The notes: generated by a model not told the origin, from the sequence alone. Shown: positions 1 through 7,306, counted from the first letter of the stretch. The stretch: 22,329 nucleotides of DNA from a virus (IMGVR_UViG_3300025872_000336:1-22329), one strand, 5' to 3'. Program-made: numbers and translations.

Positions 1-958
1 AGATGGTGTAAAACGGCACATAGTCGGTTTCCTCGTTACTTAGGATTTCGTTCCCCGAAAAATGCACCCGTCTTAGTTCTGCGATCCCATCCCCGTCGTA
101 GTCAGTCTTTAGGTAGCACTCGAACACTTCAACCGTCTGCATGGATTTGTCGAGACTTGGCTCCATGTAGGGCTGTTCGTCACGGTTGTATCTTGCAATG
201 TACTCGGCACTAAACTCAAGGTCGTTGTAGACCGGAAGGTTCATCACGATTTCAGGATCAAACCCCATTGAAACAAGATCCGACCTCGTGATGAGTTTCC
301 TGTGCGCGACAAACGGTGTGTCTCGAACAGTTTTTCCTGCCTTGGAGATCAAGAACTCTTCGGGAGGCACGTTCTCGACCTTAATCTTTCCGGCTTTAGT
401 TTTCTTCATCAGCGCGACGTTATGGACACGCATGACTTGGCCGTCAATATCCTGCTCAATTGTCTCTTGCGCTGCGATCTCCATCGTCCCGTCTGACATA
501 AGCATAGCTAGCTCATCGTCTGTCAGGTTCGCGTACTGTTCCTTGGTGACGCTTATCGAATCGTCCCAGTAGGCTTTAATGACACCGACCTTCTGAAGGA
601 TCGCGTCCTTGAACCAGTCGTGCATGATCGAAATGCCAGGGTTCTGCTTCATCAGCACCCAGTTGCAATACTCGGTAGCTTGCATTGCCATAGGCTCATC
701 ACCTGGGCCCACAGGCTCGAATACACCGATTTGATCGGCAGACGTAAACAAACGCATGAGAGGAGGAAGCATCCCGTCGATAGCTTCTGCAACCTCGCCG
801 GTTACGATCTGGCTTCGACCCTCCACCTCGTTACCGTAGGGGTCACGCATGTAGCTGGTGAGCGCGTTCTTACGTTGCTCGACCGTCTCGGTCTCCAAGA
901 AACCTATCGCGTTATCAATCTCACCTTGGAGAATCGCCTTTAATCGTCCGTCATCCAT
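1..958 (-). CDS. Portal protein, P22-like (3' end missing)
   Basis: The frame is open from an ATG at 958 to the left edge, giving the first 319 residues. The portal forms the dodecameric ring at the capsid vertex through which DNA is packaged and ejected. The N-terminus starts MDDGRLKAIL and contains a segment on engineered-looking acidic turns (TDYDGDGIAELRRV, near residues 285-300) that I associate with podoviral P22-like portals. Its position directly after the large terminase is the classic head-module order. The ATG follows the terminase TAA with no gap, so translation is probably coupled. The family call rests on recognised sequence style and gene order. The C-terminal half lies outside the window. 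Confidence 0.85.
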   Translation of the reverse strand, partial: MDDGRLKAILQGEIDNAIGFLETETVEQRKNALTSYMRDPYGNEVEGRSQIVTGEVAEAIDGMLPPLMRLFTSADQIGVFEPVGPGDEPMAMQATEYCNWVLMKQNPGISIMHDWFKDAILQKVGVIKAYWDDSISVTKEQYANLTDDELAMLMSDGTMEIAAQETIEQDIDGQVMRVHNVALMKKTKAGKIKVENVPPEEFLISKAGKTVRDTPFVAHRKLITRSDLVSMGFDPEIVMNLPVYNDLEFSAEYIARYNRDEQPYMEPSLDKSMQTVEVFECYLKTDYDGDGIAELRRVHFSGNEILSNEETDYVPFYTI

Positions 959-2215
959 TTAGACCACCCAAGATACGTTAGGTTTCAGCGGTTTAGACCA
1001 ACTTGTTTGCTCTGACATACCAACCGCAAGATACCGAAATGCGTCGCTCGCATGAGATGCCCAATCGTGCAAGGGCTTATCCCAATAGACTTGACGCTTA
1101 TCGTCGTATTGTCTCCGATAATTGCGTAGTGCGTCCACTCCACGCTTAGTCTTGGAGTCGAACCAACAAAAGGGAATCAGCCTTCTCACGGCTTGTATCC
1201 CATCGTCAACACCCATTCTCGGCACAATTGTGATGTTTAGCCCTGCTTCTTGTAGGAGTTCTAGCCTAGACCGTCCCGATCCTAACTCCCTCACTTGCAC
1301 ATCGTGGGGTAGTAACTGCTCGGCCAACTCATAGTGATTAGTTCTCAGCCAGTTCACATACCAGTCAAGCCCCTGACCGTGGTTCTCCACAAAGTCAATG
1401 AGTCGTGTCTCTAAGCCCACTCTTTGACATACCCAGATCGCAGTGGAGTCGCCTATCCCTAGATCCCAGGCGCAGTAAGTCTTAGCCAATCCATCTACAG
1501 GGATGTCATGGAATCGCTCAGACGGTAGCTCATTGAGAAGCTGTCCGTAGTAACTTCCTTCGATTGCTGAGTCAAAGGAACACTCAAACTCCTGTAGATA
1601 CTTGTCGTCTCCCATCTCGGACTTGGCTGCATCGAGTTCAGCCTGAGGGATAAGACCAGTTTCGGATGCTCGGAACTCAAGCAGTGCCCAATCGTTATGC
1701 TGCTCTGCATGGTCTCTTAAGGTCTTGAAGTGGTTGTTTCCCTTTGGGGTTCCGAGGAATAACGCCCATCCCATTCTGTCCGATAGGGCCGGACGAACCA
1801 CTTCCGACCAAATTTTAGGGTTCTGGTCGCCGAATTCGTCGAATACAACGCCGTCAAAATACTGTCCTCTAAGAGAGTCTGGGTTATCAGACCCTGCAAG
1901 CTGGATGCGTCTACCCCAGAAATCAACCCGAAGTTCTGCAATATTCGCGGTGGCGTTGAGGGGCTCGGTAAACTTGAGGAGGTAATCCCAGATGACTCGT
2001 TTTGTCTGGGAGTAGGTAGGCCCAATGAACGCATATCTTGGAGCCTCCTTTGTGTTTTCTATCGCTGCTCTAATGAGATGGTTGACAGCAGAGACTGATT
2101 TTCCCATACGACGGTGAGCAACAACGACTCCGAATCGCTTGTCTGCAAGCGCATGGTGGATCTGTAGCTGTTGCGCTCGAGGTGCATACGGAATGACTAT
2201 TCTGGTTGCGCCCAT
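959..2215 (-). CDS. terL: Terminase large subunit
   Basis: This is the ATP-driven DNA packaging motor and headful or site-specific nuclease, 418 aa. The N-terminal ATPase has a Walker A-like segment AHRRMGKS (33-40), Walker B VVFDE (123-127) and a coupling motif GTP (155-157). The C-terminal RNase H-like nuclease shows the expected acidic residues: D251 in AWDLGIGDS, D305 in LLPHD and D391 in HASDAF. The start ATG lies within the last codons of the small-subunit gene (19-nt overlap) and the gene ends directly at the portal ATG. The length is normal for a compact TerL and all key residues look intact. Confidence 0.95.
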   Translation of the reverse strand: MGATRIVIPYAPRAQQLQIHHALADKRFGVVVAHRRMGKSVSAVNHLIRAAIENTKEAPRYAFIGPTYSQTKRVIWDYLLKFTEPLNATANIAELRVDFWGRRIQLAGSDNPDSLRGQYFDGVVFDEFGDQNPKIWSEVVRPALSDRMGWALFLGTPKGNNHFKTLRDHAEQHNDWALLEFRASETGLIPQAELDAAKSEMGDDKYLQEFECSFDSAIEGSYYGQLLNELPSERFHDIPVDGLAKTYCAWDLGIGDSTAIWVCQRVGLETRLIDFVENHGQGLDWYVNWLRTNHYELAEQLLPHDVQVRELGSGRSRLELLQEAGLNITIVPRMGVDDGIQAVRRLIPFCWFDSKTKRGVDALRNYRRQYDDKRQVYWDKPLHDWASHASDAFRYLAVGMSEQTSWSKPLKPNVSWVV

Positions 2216-2481
2216 GTCACTTGTAAAGCAACTGGTTGCCCGTCCTGACCTGTTACCTCTGTTCTTGCCAATTTAGGTATGTGGTACTCGATAGCCCGCA
2301 AGTAAATATCGCAAGCCTTTTCTGGGCTTTTCTGCGCTACTTCGTTTAACCACATAGCAAAACGAGGTGCGTTTAGTTCAGCCATCTTTGCAATGGCTTC
2401 CCGTACTGCCGCAGTAGATTTGTTAGGCGCACCCTTCGGTCTACCTAATCCTGCGTTTGGAGGAATCCATTTGTTTTCCAC
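2197..2481 (-). CDS. terS: Probable terminase small subunit
   Basis: A 94-aa protein encoded directly upstream of the large terminase and overlapping it by 19 nt. The N-terminus has a GRPKGAPNKST stretch (13-23), a basic AT-hook-like segment often seen in phage small terminases. Helices follow, then a LARTEVTGQDGQP segment (72-84) of the same type. The small subunit recognises phage DNA and loads the motor. The start is GTG at 2481, because in-frame TAA and TAG lie immediately upstream. The nearest SD-like GGAG is about 12 nt away, which is long. The call depends on gene position and N-terminal pattern, since these proteins diverge quickly. Confidence 0.75.
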   Translation of the reverse strand: MENKWIPPNAGLGRPKGAPNKSTAAVREAIAKMAELNAPRFAMWLNEVAQKSPEKACDIYLRAIEYHIPKLARTEVTGQDGQPVALQVTWAQPE

Positions 2482-2500
2482 TGTATTTTACTACTCCATT

Positions 2501-2516
2501 GTTGTTTGTTAACAAC
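2501..2516. repeat. Inverted repeat / GTTAAC-centred palindrome before terS
   Basis: The 38-nt gap between the ADP-ribosyltransferase-like gene and the small terminase holds GTTGTT-TGTT-AACAAC (6-bp arms). Inside it is a perfect 10-bp palindrome at 2506-2515. No T-run follows on either strand, so it does not look like a terminator. A protein-binding site, for example a packaging signal, is possible but not shown. Confidence 0.35.
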
Positions 2517-2519
2517 GCT

Positions 2520-4034
2520 TTACATGCCTTCTTCATCTCTGCGACGAAGATACTCTAAGACAGCAGGACTAAGTAAACCTGCTCCTACTGTACCTATTCC
2601 TGCTAGCAAGTCAGCTTCTTTTGCTCTTGCTGGATCGAAGGCGGCAAACCTAGACCTAATGCGAGACGGATCTGTAATTGCGTAAATGTCTGTCAGTTCG
2701 TCATATGCTTTTTGTCCAGGGTCGTAAGTTTGTTTCATTACGACACCTGGTTTACGTTGTGCAATAGCTTCTTTTATAAGCTCATTGTAACTTTCATCTC
2801 TGTATCTTGACCCCTTAAAGTCTTTTACATTCATCCCTTCTGTTCTTATCATCAAAGGCATGACGTTAGCACCTTGAGGTATTCCAAGAGCGTAATAGTC
2901 AGCATCTAATGACTTTATGTCGCTGAACGCCTTATTTAATTCTTCTAAGGCTTTCGGGTCTTTTTGAAACTCTGGTAGGTTTTCCCATCCACCCTCGTTA
3001 CTCGCTTTATAGAGTCGAGCCGCGTCAGGGTCTTTCTTTTGAATGTTCGCAAGTATTTTTCTGTACTCTTCGGGAGTATCCCAAAGAACACTACCTCCGT
3101 TTGCCTTCTCGTACCTTTCCCATAGTTTATTTTGGTCAACAGCAGAAGGAATTTTCGCCAAGGCTTTATCGTAAGCCTCTTTCCTTACAGCCATCCTTGC
3201 CAACATCTCTGATTCTTCTTTGTAATCCCCTAGCTGTGGTCTATTTGAATAGAAATCTTGCTGTACGCCATACTTGTTCAAAACATCGCCAAACTTTTTC
3301 TCAGCCTCGAATCTTTCATCTGACACTTTTGCGGCAATGTCTCTTTGCTTAAAAGTAGCATCTTCCAACTTGACGGTTAGATCCTCTACTTTGTTCCAAT
3401 CTCTAGCTTTTTCAGCAGCAGCCAATTCTCTGTTGATAGCGTTTATTTCTCTACCTTCTCCAAGTAAAGAATATCCAACAGCAACTTGTGGCTTTGAGGC
3501 GGCAAAATCAGCCCTTTTTGCTGACGGCGCACCAGTTGTAGCACCCCTGAATTGTTTATCAAAGTTTCTAATATCCCCAGTTGTGCCATGATAAGCATCA
3601 ACAAAACCCATTGCCCTAGCGCGATCCATCGCTGTGTTTGCTTCAGGTAAACCGAGCATCTTTACAGCGTTTTGTCTCGCTATCTCTAGAGCATCGTCTC
3701 TCGGAGCAGAACTTAACGACCTTTGTACAGCCATACTTGCGCCAGGAATTTGGCCTGCCTTAGCTAAAGTAGCCGCTACAGCGAACGGCGCAACCGAGCT
3801 ATACAGTTGACTAGCAACACTTGCCTGTTCACCTAGTCTGTAAGCATCAGACATCTGCTGTGCTTGTGGATCCATCACCGAATACGTCGGGTTCCTGCCC
3901 GTAAACCCTAGTAGACCTTGTGCTACAGGACTCGTCTGCCCATACCCTGGAAGCGAACTCACACCTCTCGGTAACTGCTCCGGCAACGGAGGCAGGAACT
4001 TCTCTTCATCCAGCAGACCTTTTCTGCGCTTCAC
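2520..4034 (-). CDS. ADP-ribosyltransferase-like protein in the packaging cluster
   Basis: A 504-aa protein with GTG start at 4034, whose GTGA overlaps the stop of the preceding gene. Residues 1-110 are low-complexity and probably flexible. A YHGTT motif (148-152) resembles the NAD-contacting first strand of ADP-ribosyltransferases of the phage polyvalent-protein type. A segment AASKPQVAVGYS (178-189) matches the second conserved strand. The closing DPSRIRSRFAAFDPA (455-469) matches the usual C-terminal end of such domains. Between them lies a large insert (about 195-440), helical and charged in its first part (195-250). A hydrophobic patch (476-488) is near the C-terminus. The third catalytic residue cannot be assigned. 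Substrate unknown; it might be a virion-delivered effector. Confidence 0.6.
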   Translation of the reverse strand: MKRRKGLLDEEKFLPPLPEQLPRGVSSLPGYGQTSPVAQGLLGFTGRNPTYSVMDPQAQQMSDAYRLGEQASVASQLYSSVAPFAVAATLAKAGQIPGASMAVQRSLSSAPRDDALEIARQNAVKMLGLPEANTAMDRARAMGFVDAYHGTTGDIRNFDKQFRGATTGAPSAKRADFAASKPQVAVGYSLLGEGREINAINRELAAAEKARDWNKVEDLTVKLEDATFKQRDIAAKVSDERFEAEKKFGDVLNKYGVQQDFYSNRPQLGDYKEESEMLARMAVRKEAYDKALAKIPSAVDQNKLWERYEKANGGSVLWDTPEEYRKILANIQKKDPDAARLYKASNEGGWENLPEFQKDPKALEELNKAFSDIKSLDADYYALGIPQGANVMPLMIRTEGMNVKDFKGSRYRDESYNELIKEAIAQRKPGVVMKQTYDPGQKAYDELTDIYAITDPSRIRSRFAAFDPARAKEADLLAGIGTVGAGLLSPAVLEYLRRRDEEGM

Positions 4035-4327
4035 TTTTTGTTCCTCGCCGAGATTGCCTTTGCTTTTGCTCTTGCATCTTCCTTACTACTTGCACCCCAT
4101 GCCTTTAGACTCAGTAAAAGTCTAGTAGGGCTACCATCAGGTTTACGCTCTGGCCCTGGCATGTTACCCATTCTCGCTAGGAAAGACGCTCTGCGCGGGT
4201 TATCTCCGCTCTTAACAGGAGCCTTCAGGTTAGAACCAGGGTTTGCAGCCTCGTAAGACTTCCGGCCTTTCTCGTTTAGGCCACCCTTAGCGTTCTTACC
4301 TTCTTTGCGAGTCCAAGCGGCAGTCAT
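4031..4327 (-). CDS. Small basic phage protein (DUF6321-like)
   Basis: A 98-aa, strongly basic protein. The N-terminus MTAAWTRKEGKNAKGGLNEKGR and the middle NPRRASFLARMGNMPGP match a small phage family I recall as DUF6321, of unknown function. Its ATG overlaps the upstream stop as ATGA, and its TGA overlaps the GTG of the next gene. The high Lys/Arg content suggests nucleic acid or capsid binding, which is inference. Packaging-cluster location is consistent with an accessory head role. Confidence 0.7.
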   Translation of the reverse strand: MTAAWTRKEGKNAKGGLNEKGRKSYEAANPGSNLKAPVKSGDNPRRASFLARMGNMPGPERKPDGSPTRLLLSLKAWGASSKEDARAKAKAISARNKK

Positions 4328-4479
4328 TTCTTTTTCTTCACACCGGCTTCAGAAAGCGCAATCGCACGAGCCTGGGCAGGGCTTTTTACAATCGGGCCAC
4401 CTTTGCCTGAATGTAGCTTTCCAGCCTTGAACTCGTTGTAAACCTTACTGATCTTCTTCTCAGCCTTGGTCTTTTTCAT
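4324..4479 (-). CDS. Small basic protein (51 aa, DUF6496-like)
   Basis: A short gene starting at ATG 4479 with a good SD (GAGGA, 5 nt spacing). The protein begins MKKTKAEKKISKVYNEFKAG and contains KSPAQARAIALSEAG near the C-terminus. I recognise this as a small family in phages and bacteria resembling DUF6496 (VYxEFKxGxLxSG ... QAxAIALSEA). It has ATGA overlaps at both ends. Function unknown. The conserved pattern makes it very likely real despite its size. Confidence 0.75.
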   Translation of the reverse strand: MKKTKAEKKISKVYNEFKAGKLHSGKGGPIVKSPAQARAIALSEAGVKKKK

Positions 4480-4634
4480 TTCTTCCTCGCTGCTCTCATG
4501 TTATCCACAAGATTCGGGTAGGGTCTGCCAGCAGATGCGGCCATAGCCTTAGCGGACTTCTTCTCAGACTTGGAAAGAGGTTCACTCTTCCCCAGTTTCT
4601 TCGGTCTCGCCTTCTCCCATATCGCCTTCTTCAT
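4476..4634 (-). CDS. Small basic protein (52 aa)
   Basis: The frame is open back to 4661, but the ATG at 4634 has a strong SD (GAGGA, 5 nt away) and gives less overlap with the upstream gene, so it is preferred. The protein begins MKKAIWEKARPKKLG and ends with a GRPYPNLVDNMRAARKK segment, a pattern I have seen in phage head-region hypotheticals. It overlaps the upstream gene by about 53 nt in another frame and the downstream gene by ATGA. Function unknown; basic and probably helical. Confidence 0.7.
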   Translation of the reverse strand: MKKAIWEKARPKKLGKSEPLSKSEKKSAKAMAASAGRPYPNLVDNMRAARKK

Positions 4635-5067
4635 CGCTTTCCTCGTCTGTGATAGGGCCACCAGTCACCCACGCTGCACAAGTTCTTAACGCAGCGCACT
4701 TAAAGTCAAATATCTCGCAGAAACCAAGATCGCCAGCATCGACCGCCGACCAATCATCTTCTTCGCCTAAACCTTGTTCAATACAGTCGAGCATGGACTG
4801 CTTTTGGTTGAAGGCAGCGCAGTTACCACAACGAGACTTTTTTGCTTGCTCACCAGAAACACGCCACTTAGCACCCATATCGCGCCAATATTGACTATTA
4901 GGCTCGTTAGGGTTCATAGGCCCGTATTGAGCCTTATCTATCGCTTTCTGACGGTTTTTAAGGTTAACCTCGATATCTTGTGTCGCAATCGGACAGTCTG
5001 ATGATTCTTCGTCCTCGCCGTTTTGTTTAACGACGATCATTACCTTCGGCGAAAGCAAGCCTTTCAT
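4582..5067 (-). CDS. Acidic protein with HiPIP-like cysteine pattern
   Basis: A 161-aa protein of unrecognised function. Its central part has Cys80-x2-Cys83-x2-Phe86, then Gly115-Phe-Cys117-x2-Phe120, then Cys130-x2-Trp133. This spacing resembles high-potential iron-sulfur proteins (CxxCxxF ... GxCxxF ... GWCxxW), which bind one [4Fe-4S] cluster. Extra cysteines are at 25, 95 and 124. The C-terminal 25 residues are nearly all Glu, Asp and Gly. The start has AAAGG 7 nt upstream and an ATGA overlap with the 25-codon gene before it. A zinc-binding fold is the main alternative. Confidence 0.65.
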   Translation of the reverse strand: MKGLLSPKVMIVVKQNGEDEESSDCPIATQDIEVNLKNRQKAIDKAQYGPMNPNEPNSQYWRDMGAKWRVSGEQAKKSRCGNCAAFNQKQSMLDCIEQGLGEEDDWSAVDAGDLGFCEIFDFKCAALRTCAAWVTGGPITDEESDEEGDMGEGETEETGEE

Positions 5068-5141
5068 TTTTTAGCCTTTTGTGGTTGTAAAGGAATGCCT
5101 ACTTTCCGGTCGTACCTGATGGGCACAGGAGGCACTTTCAT
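5064..5141 (-). CDS. 25-aa peptide gene, coupled at both ends
   Basis: A tiny gene missed by usual length cut-offs: ATG at 5141, TGA at 5064-5066. Peptide starts MKVPPVPIRYDRKVGIPLQP and ends in lysines. Its ATG overlaps the stop of the glycosyltransferase (ATGA) and its TGA overlaps the ATG of the next gene (ATGA). It exactly fills the gap between two genes with four-nucleotide overlaps at both ends, and this is the main evidence that it is real. Proline-rich and basic; function unknown. Confidence 0.55.
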   Translation of the reverse strand: MKVPPVPIRYDRKVGIPLQPQKAKK

Positions 5142-5830
5142 TCTGTAGGGAGACGGTAGTGTCTTGCTATCCCTGGTTCGTTTTTCCACAGCCATGCTGC
5201 TGCCTCCTTGATGTTCTTAGAGTCGTCCTTACCCACACTTTGACTGCCTGCGTGGTGAACGTAACTCCTTGAAACAAAATGCTTAAAGTCACATACCGTG
5301 AGTGTATGACAAAACACGTTATCTGAAAACCAATTGATCGGAGGAAACCTGACTGTTTGGAAGGCTTCCCTGGTCACATAAGCAAAGATCGGCGCAATGA
5401 CGCTCGTTTCTTTGATCGTCTGTTCTTCTGCCCATTTCATCCCGTGTCTTGCACCACCCTCGAACCGGATGTTCTGAGCCTCTAGGATATTGTCAGACCT
5501 TGCACCTAAAACACCGACTTTATGCCCAGCTTTTTGTAGATGCTCGGCATCCTCAAGAATGAGTCTATAAGAGTCTGGAGTCAGGCAGATGTCGTCGTTG
5601 GCAATGATGACTGCATCGTGGTGTTGGAATGCGTCGTCCATGATCCGGTTGTAGGCATCACCAAAGTTACCCGCCGAGTTGAGTACCCACTTGTAAATTC
5701 GTTCGTCCATTGTCTCGGTTCTGCTCGACAGATATATCGACGCTTCTTTGGCGTATAGACGGATGCTCGACAACGTGATTTCAAGACTTGGACTCCCTAC
5801 CGTACAAATGAGTATCGGAACTTTTTTCAT
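5138..5830 (-). CDS. Glycosyltransferase, GT2-like (GT-A fold)
   Basis: A 230-aa protein starting KKVPILICTVGSP, a typical first strand of a GT-A nucleotide-sugar domain. GNFGDAYNRIMDDA (54-67) is followed by AVIIANDDICLTPDS (73-87). The NDD at 78-80 is the likely DxD-type metal and sugar-nucleotide site. It would transfer a sugar to an unidentified acceptor: virion protein, modified DNA base or host surface glycan. The gene overlaps the end of the DUF616 gene by 50 nt and has AGGA about 9 nt before the ATG. The pairing of two glycosyltransferases suggests a sequential pathway. Confidence 0.75.
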   Translation of the reverse strand: MKKVPILICTVGSPSLEITLSSIRLYAKEASIYLSSRTETMDERIYKWVLNSAGNFGDAYNRIMDDAFQHHDAVIIANDDICLTPDSYRLILEDAEHLQKAGHKVGVLGARSDNILEAQNIRFEGGARHGMKWAEEQTIKETSVIAPIFAYVTREAFQTVRFPPINWFSDNVFCHTLTVCDFKHFVSRSYVHHAGSQSVGKDDSKNIKEAAAWLWKNEPGIARHYRLPTE

Positions 5831-6482
5831 ACTCCGCCATCCTATGGTGAGCTACCACCTGAAAGTATTTGTTATCCATGAGGTTTTCTGTGCAAACATT
5901 GACCTCTAACCCGTTTCTGTCTGCGATGATCGGAAACGACAGTTGATCCTGTAGCGTCCATTTCATCATCTCAATCCACCAGTCTTGGTTTGCTTGAGGA
6001 TTGATGTAACTCCGCTTCCAACACAAAACCCCGCCAGCAATAAGACCTGCGTCCTGCGGCCACCCTTGATCCCGATAGTGCTCGACCTGAGCCAAGATAG
6101 GTTGATCTCGATACTTGACCATATCCCAACATTCTCCGGCCTCCTGATAGATACAAGTCCGCCAAGGATGTTGAAATGCCGCCATCGTATCTCCGGCCTG
6201 GTCGATCATGTAAGCCACAAACTCAGGGCTTGTAATCCTTATCGACCCGTCTATCCAGATCACATAATCCTCAGCAAACTCTAACTTGTCTGGGAATACC
6301 TTGAACCACTTGGCATCCATACGAGGATCTGAGAAACGTCTGCTTGTGATGACTTGCTGCCATCCCTGAGGCTTCTTAACACCGTCCAGGATTGCGTAGA
6401 AGGCCGTAGGAACGCTTTGTTTGACCGCGTAATGTAACGGGTCATAGTTACCAAAGATAGCCGTGTAGACCGCCGCATTCAT
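5781..6482 (-). CDS. DUF616-family glycosyltransferase-like protein
   Basis: A 233-aa protein with three hallmarks of DUF616 (TOD1/MUCI70-like): AVYTAIFGNYDPL at the N-terminus (4-16), SDPRMDAKWFK (51-61) and YVIWIDGSIRI (73-83). The WIDGS segment probably takes the DxD role. The start at 6482 is needed to keep the first motif. Oddly, the T-run of a terminator ends two bases before this ATG and no SD is visible. It is first in the minus-strand packaging block and overlaps the GT2-like gene by 50 nt. Confidence 0.8.
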   Translation of the reverse strand: MNAAVYTAIFGNYDPLHYAVKQSVPTAFYAILDGVKKPQGWQQVITSRRFSDPRMDAKWFKVFPDKLEFAEDYVIWIDGSIRITSPEFVAYMIDQAGDTMAAFQHPWRTCIYQEAGECWDMVKYRDQPILAQVEHYRDQGWPQDAGLIAGGVLCWKRSYINPQANQDWWIEMMKWTLQDQLSFPIIADRNGLEVNVCTENLMDNKYFQVVAHHRMAEYEKSSDTHLYGRESKS

Positions 6483-6511
6483 ACAAAAAAACGCCCAACG
6501 TCGCGTCGGGC
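6483..6511 (-). terminator. Intrinsic terminator closing the small-gene operon
   Basis: Read on the minus strand, an 8-bp stem (GCCCGACG with CGTTGGGC, one G-T pair) has a CGA loop and is followed at once by seven Ts. It lies after the 62-aa gene (ends 6535) and right before the DUF616 start codon. It probably ends the accessory operon. Transcription of the packaging genes would need read-through, antitermination or an undetected promoter. Confidence 0.85.
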
Positions 6512-6534
6512 AAAGGAGGGGAAGGAGCCTACAT

Positions 6535-6723
6535 TCATTTTAACCCATACCTTATTTCTTTGAGAATCTCCTCTGCTTGCAGTCTTAGGTCTATAGCTTT
6601 CCTGTGTAGCTCTACAGACAGATTGACAATTGCTAATGCTCGTTGTTCAAGAGCACTTGTTGACTGTGCTTGCTCGATGATGTCTTGTGCTGCGCTCATA
6701 GCTGCTGCTTCGTTTAGATTCAT
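6535..6723 (-). CDS. Hypothetical helical protein (62 aa)
   Basis: Last gene of the minus-strand small-gene operon. It begins MNLNEAAAMSAAQDIIEQAQ and is predicted by eye to be almost entirely amphipathic helix, with Leu/Ile spacing that could form a coiled coil (residues 10-58). ATGA overlap with the winged-helix gene and a GAGGG SD 4-5 nt upstream support the start. No family recognised. The stop lies 24 nt before the terminator hairpin. Confidence 0.65.
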   Translation of the reverse strand: MNLNEAAAMSAAQDIIEQAQSTSALEQRALAIVNLSVELHRKAIDLRLQAEEILKEIRYGLK

Positions 6724-7037
6724 GCGACCCTCAGATTAAACGGATTATTAAAGAAACTAACGCTTTCCTCTTGCTTTTCCAGGACAGGCTTAAACTTCTT
6801 CTTCGGTCTTGACACTTTCTTGACCTCGTACTCGTCCTTGACCCACTCCCAAACACGTTCCTTGGTAAACGGGTCTATCCTAAACGATGTCTTTATACAG
6901 CCTTTCTTTAGCAGAGCGTTTAGGCAGTTCACAGTCGTTTGCTTGTCGATCTTTGTCTGTAGCCTCACTGACTTTAGGTCAGCAGGTGTCTTACGCTTTT
7001 TCAGGTAAGTAAGAATCTTCTTTTGCTCGTCAGTCAT
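6720..7037 (-). CDS. Winged-helix DNA-binding protein
   Basis: A 105-aa protein. The frame extends to 7070, but the ATG at 7037 gives an ATGA overlap with the DUF3310 gene and has GAGGA 5 nt upstream. Residues 1-65 read as a winged helix: DEQKKILTYLKKRK (helix 1), ADLKSVRLQTKID (helix 2), KQTTVNCLNALLKKGCI (recognition helix) and a wing ending at VWEWV. A basic tail (KKVSRPKKKFKP) follows. A transcription regulator, possibly of phage genes, is likely; the target is unknown. Confidence 0.65.
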   Translation of the reverse strand: MTDEQKKILTYLKKRKTPADLKSVRLQTKIDKQTTVNCLNALLKKGCIKTSFRIDPFTKERVWEWVKDEYEVKKVSRPKKKFKPVLEKQEESVSFFNNPFNLRVA

Positions 7038-7306
7038 TTTATCCTCGCTATCTCTCTTTCTAAGTACCAAATAGCCTTCTTGAGATCTTCAACATTTTTA
7101 CCCTTTAAGCTACTTCTCCAAACGTATTTAGTAGCATTACCGAGGTTGAAGTTCATATGCTCCGCGATCTCTATGCACTCTACGCCAGACGGGTGTGATG
7201 TGTAGTGCTTAGGATGGTTCACGTTGTCTTGACCTTCCCATTCAGCGCAGCAATGTCCGCATCTTGGACATTCAAAAGAATCTTTCATATTGTGATCGCC
7301 ACTCAT
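7034..7306 (-). CDS. DUF3310 protein with N-terminal cysteine cluster
   Basis: A 90-aa protein. The start is ATG 7306 (ATGA overlap with the upstream gene and AAGGAG SD 9 nt away) rather than the longer frame to 7357. Residues 29-88 are a clear DUF3310 domain: VNHPKHYTSHPSGVECIEIA, then NLGNATKYVWR and EDLKKAIWYLEREI. This domain is related to T7 gp1.7, a nucleotide kinase, so a nucleotide-metabolism role is plausible. Ahead of it is Cys13-x2-Cys16-x2-Cys19-Cys20, which may bind zinc. Confidence 0.85.
   Translation of the reverse strand: MSGDHNMKDSFECPRCGHCCAEWEGQDNVNHPKHYTSHPSGVECIEIAEHMNFNLGNATKYVWRSSLKGKNVEDLKKAIWYLEREIARIK

Noticed and set aside
4501-4509. Perfect DnaA box TTATCCACA
   Set aside because: It lies inside the conserved NLVDN codons of the 52-aa gene and stands alone, so it is probably a coding coincidence.
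6507-6530. AAAGGAGGGGAAGGAG, a strong plus-strand SD-like run
   Set aside because: No plus-strand start codon or gene follows within a useful distance.
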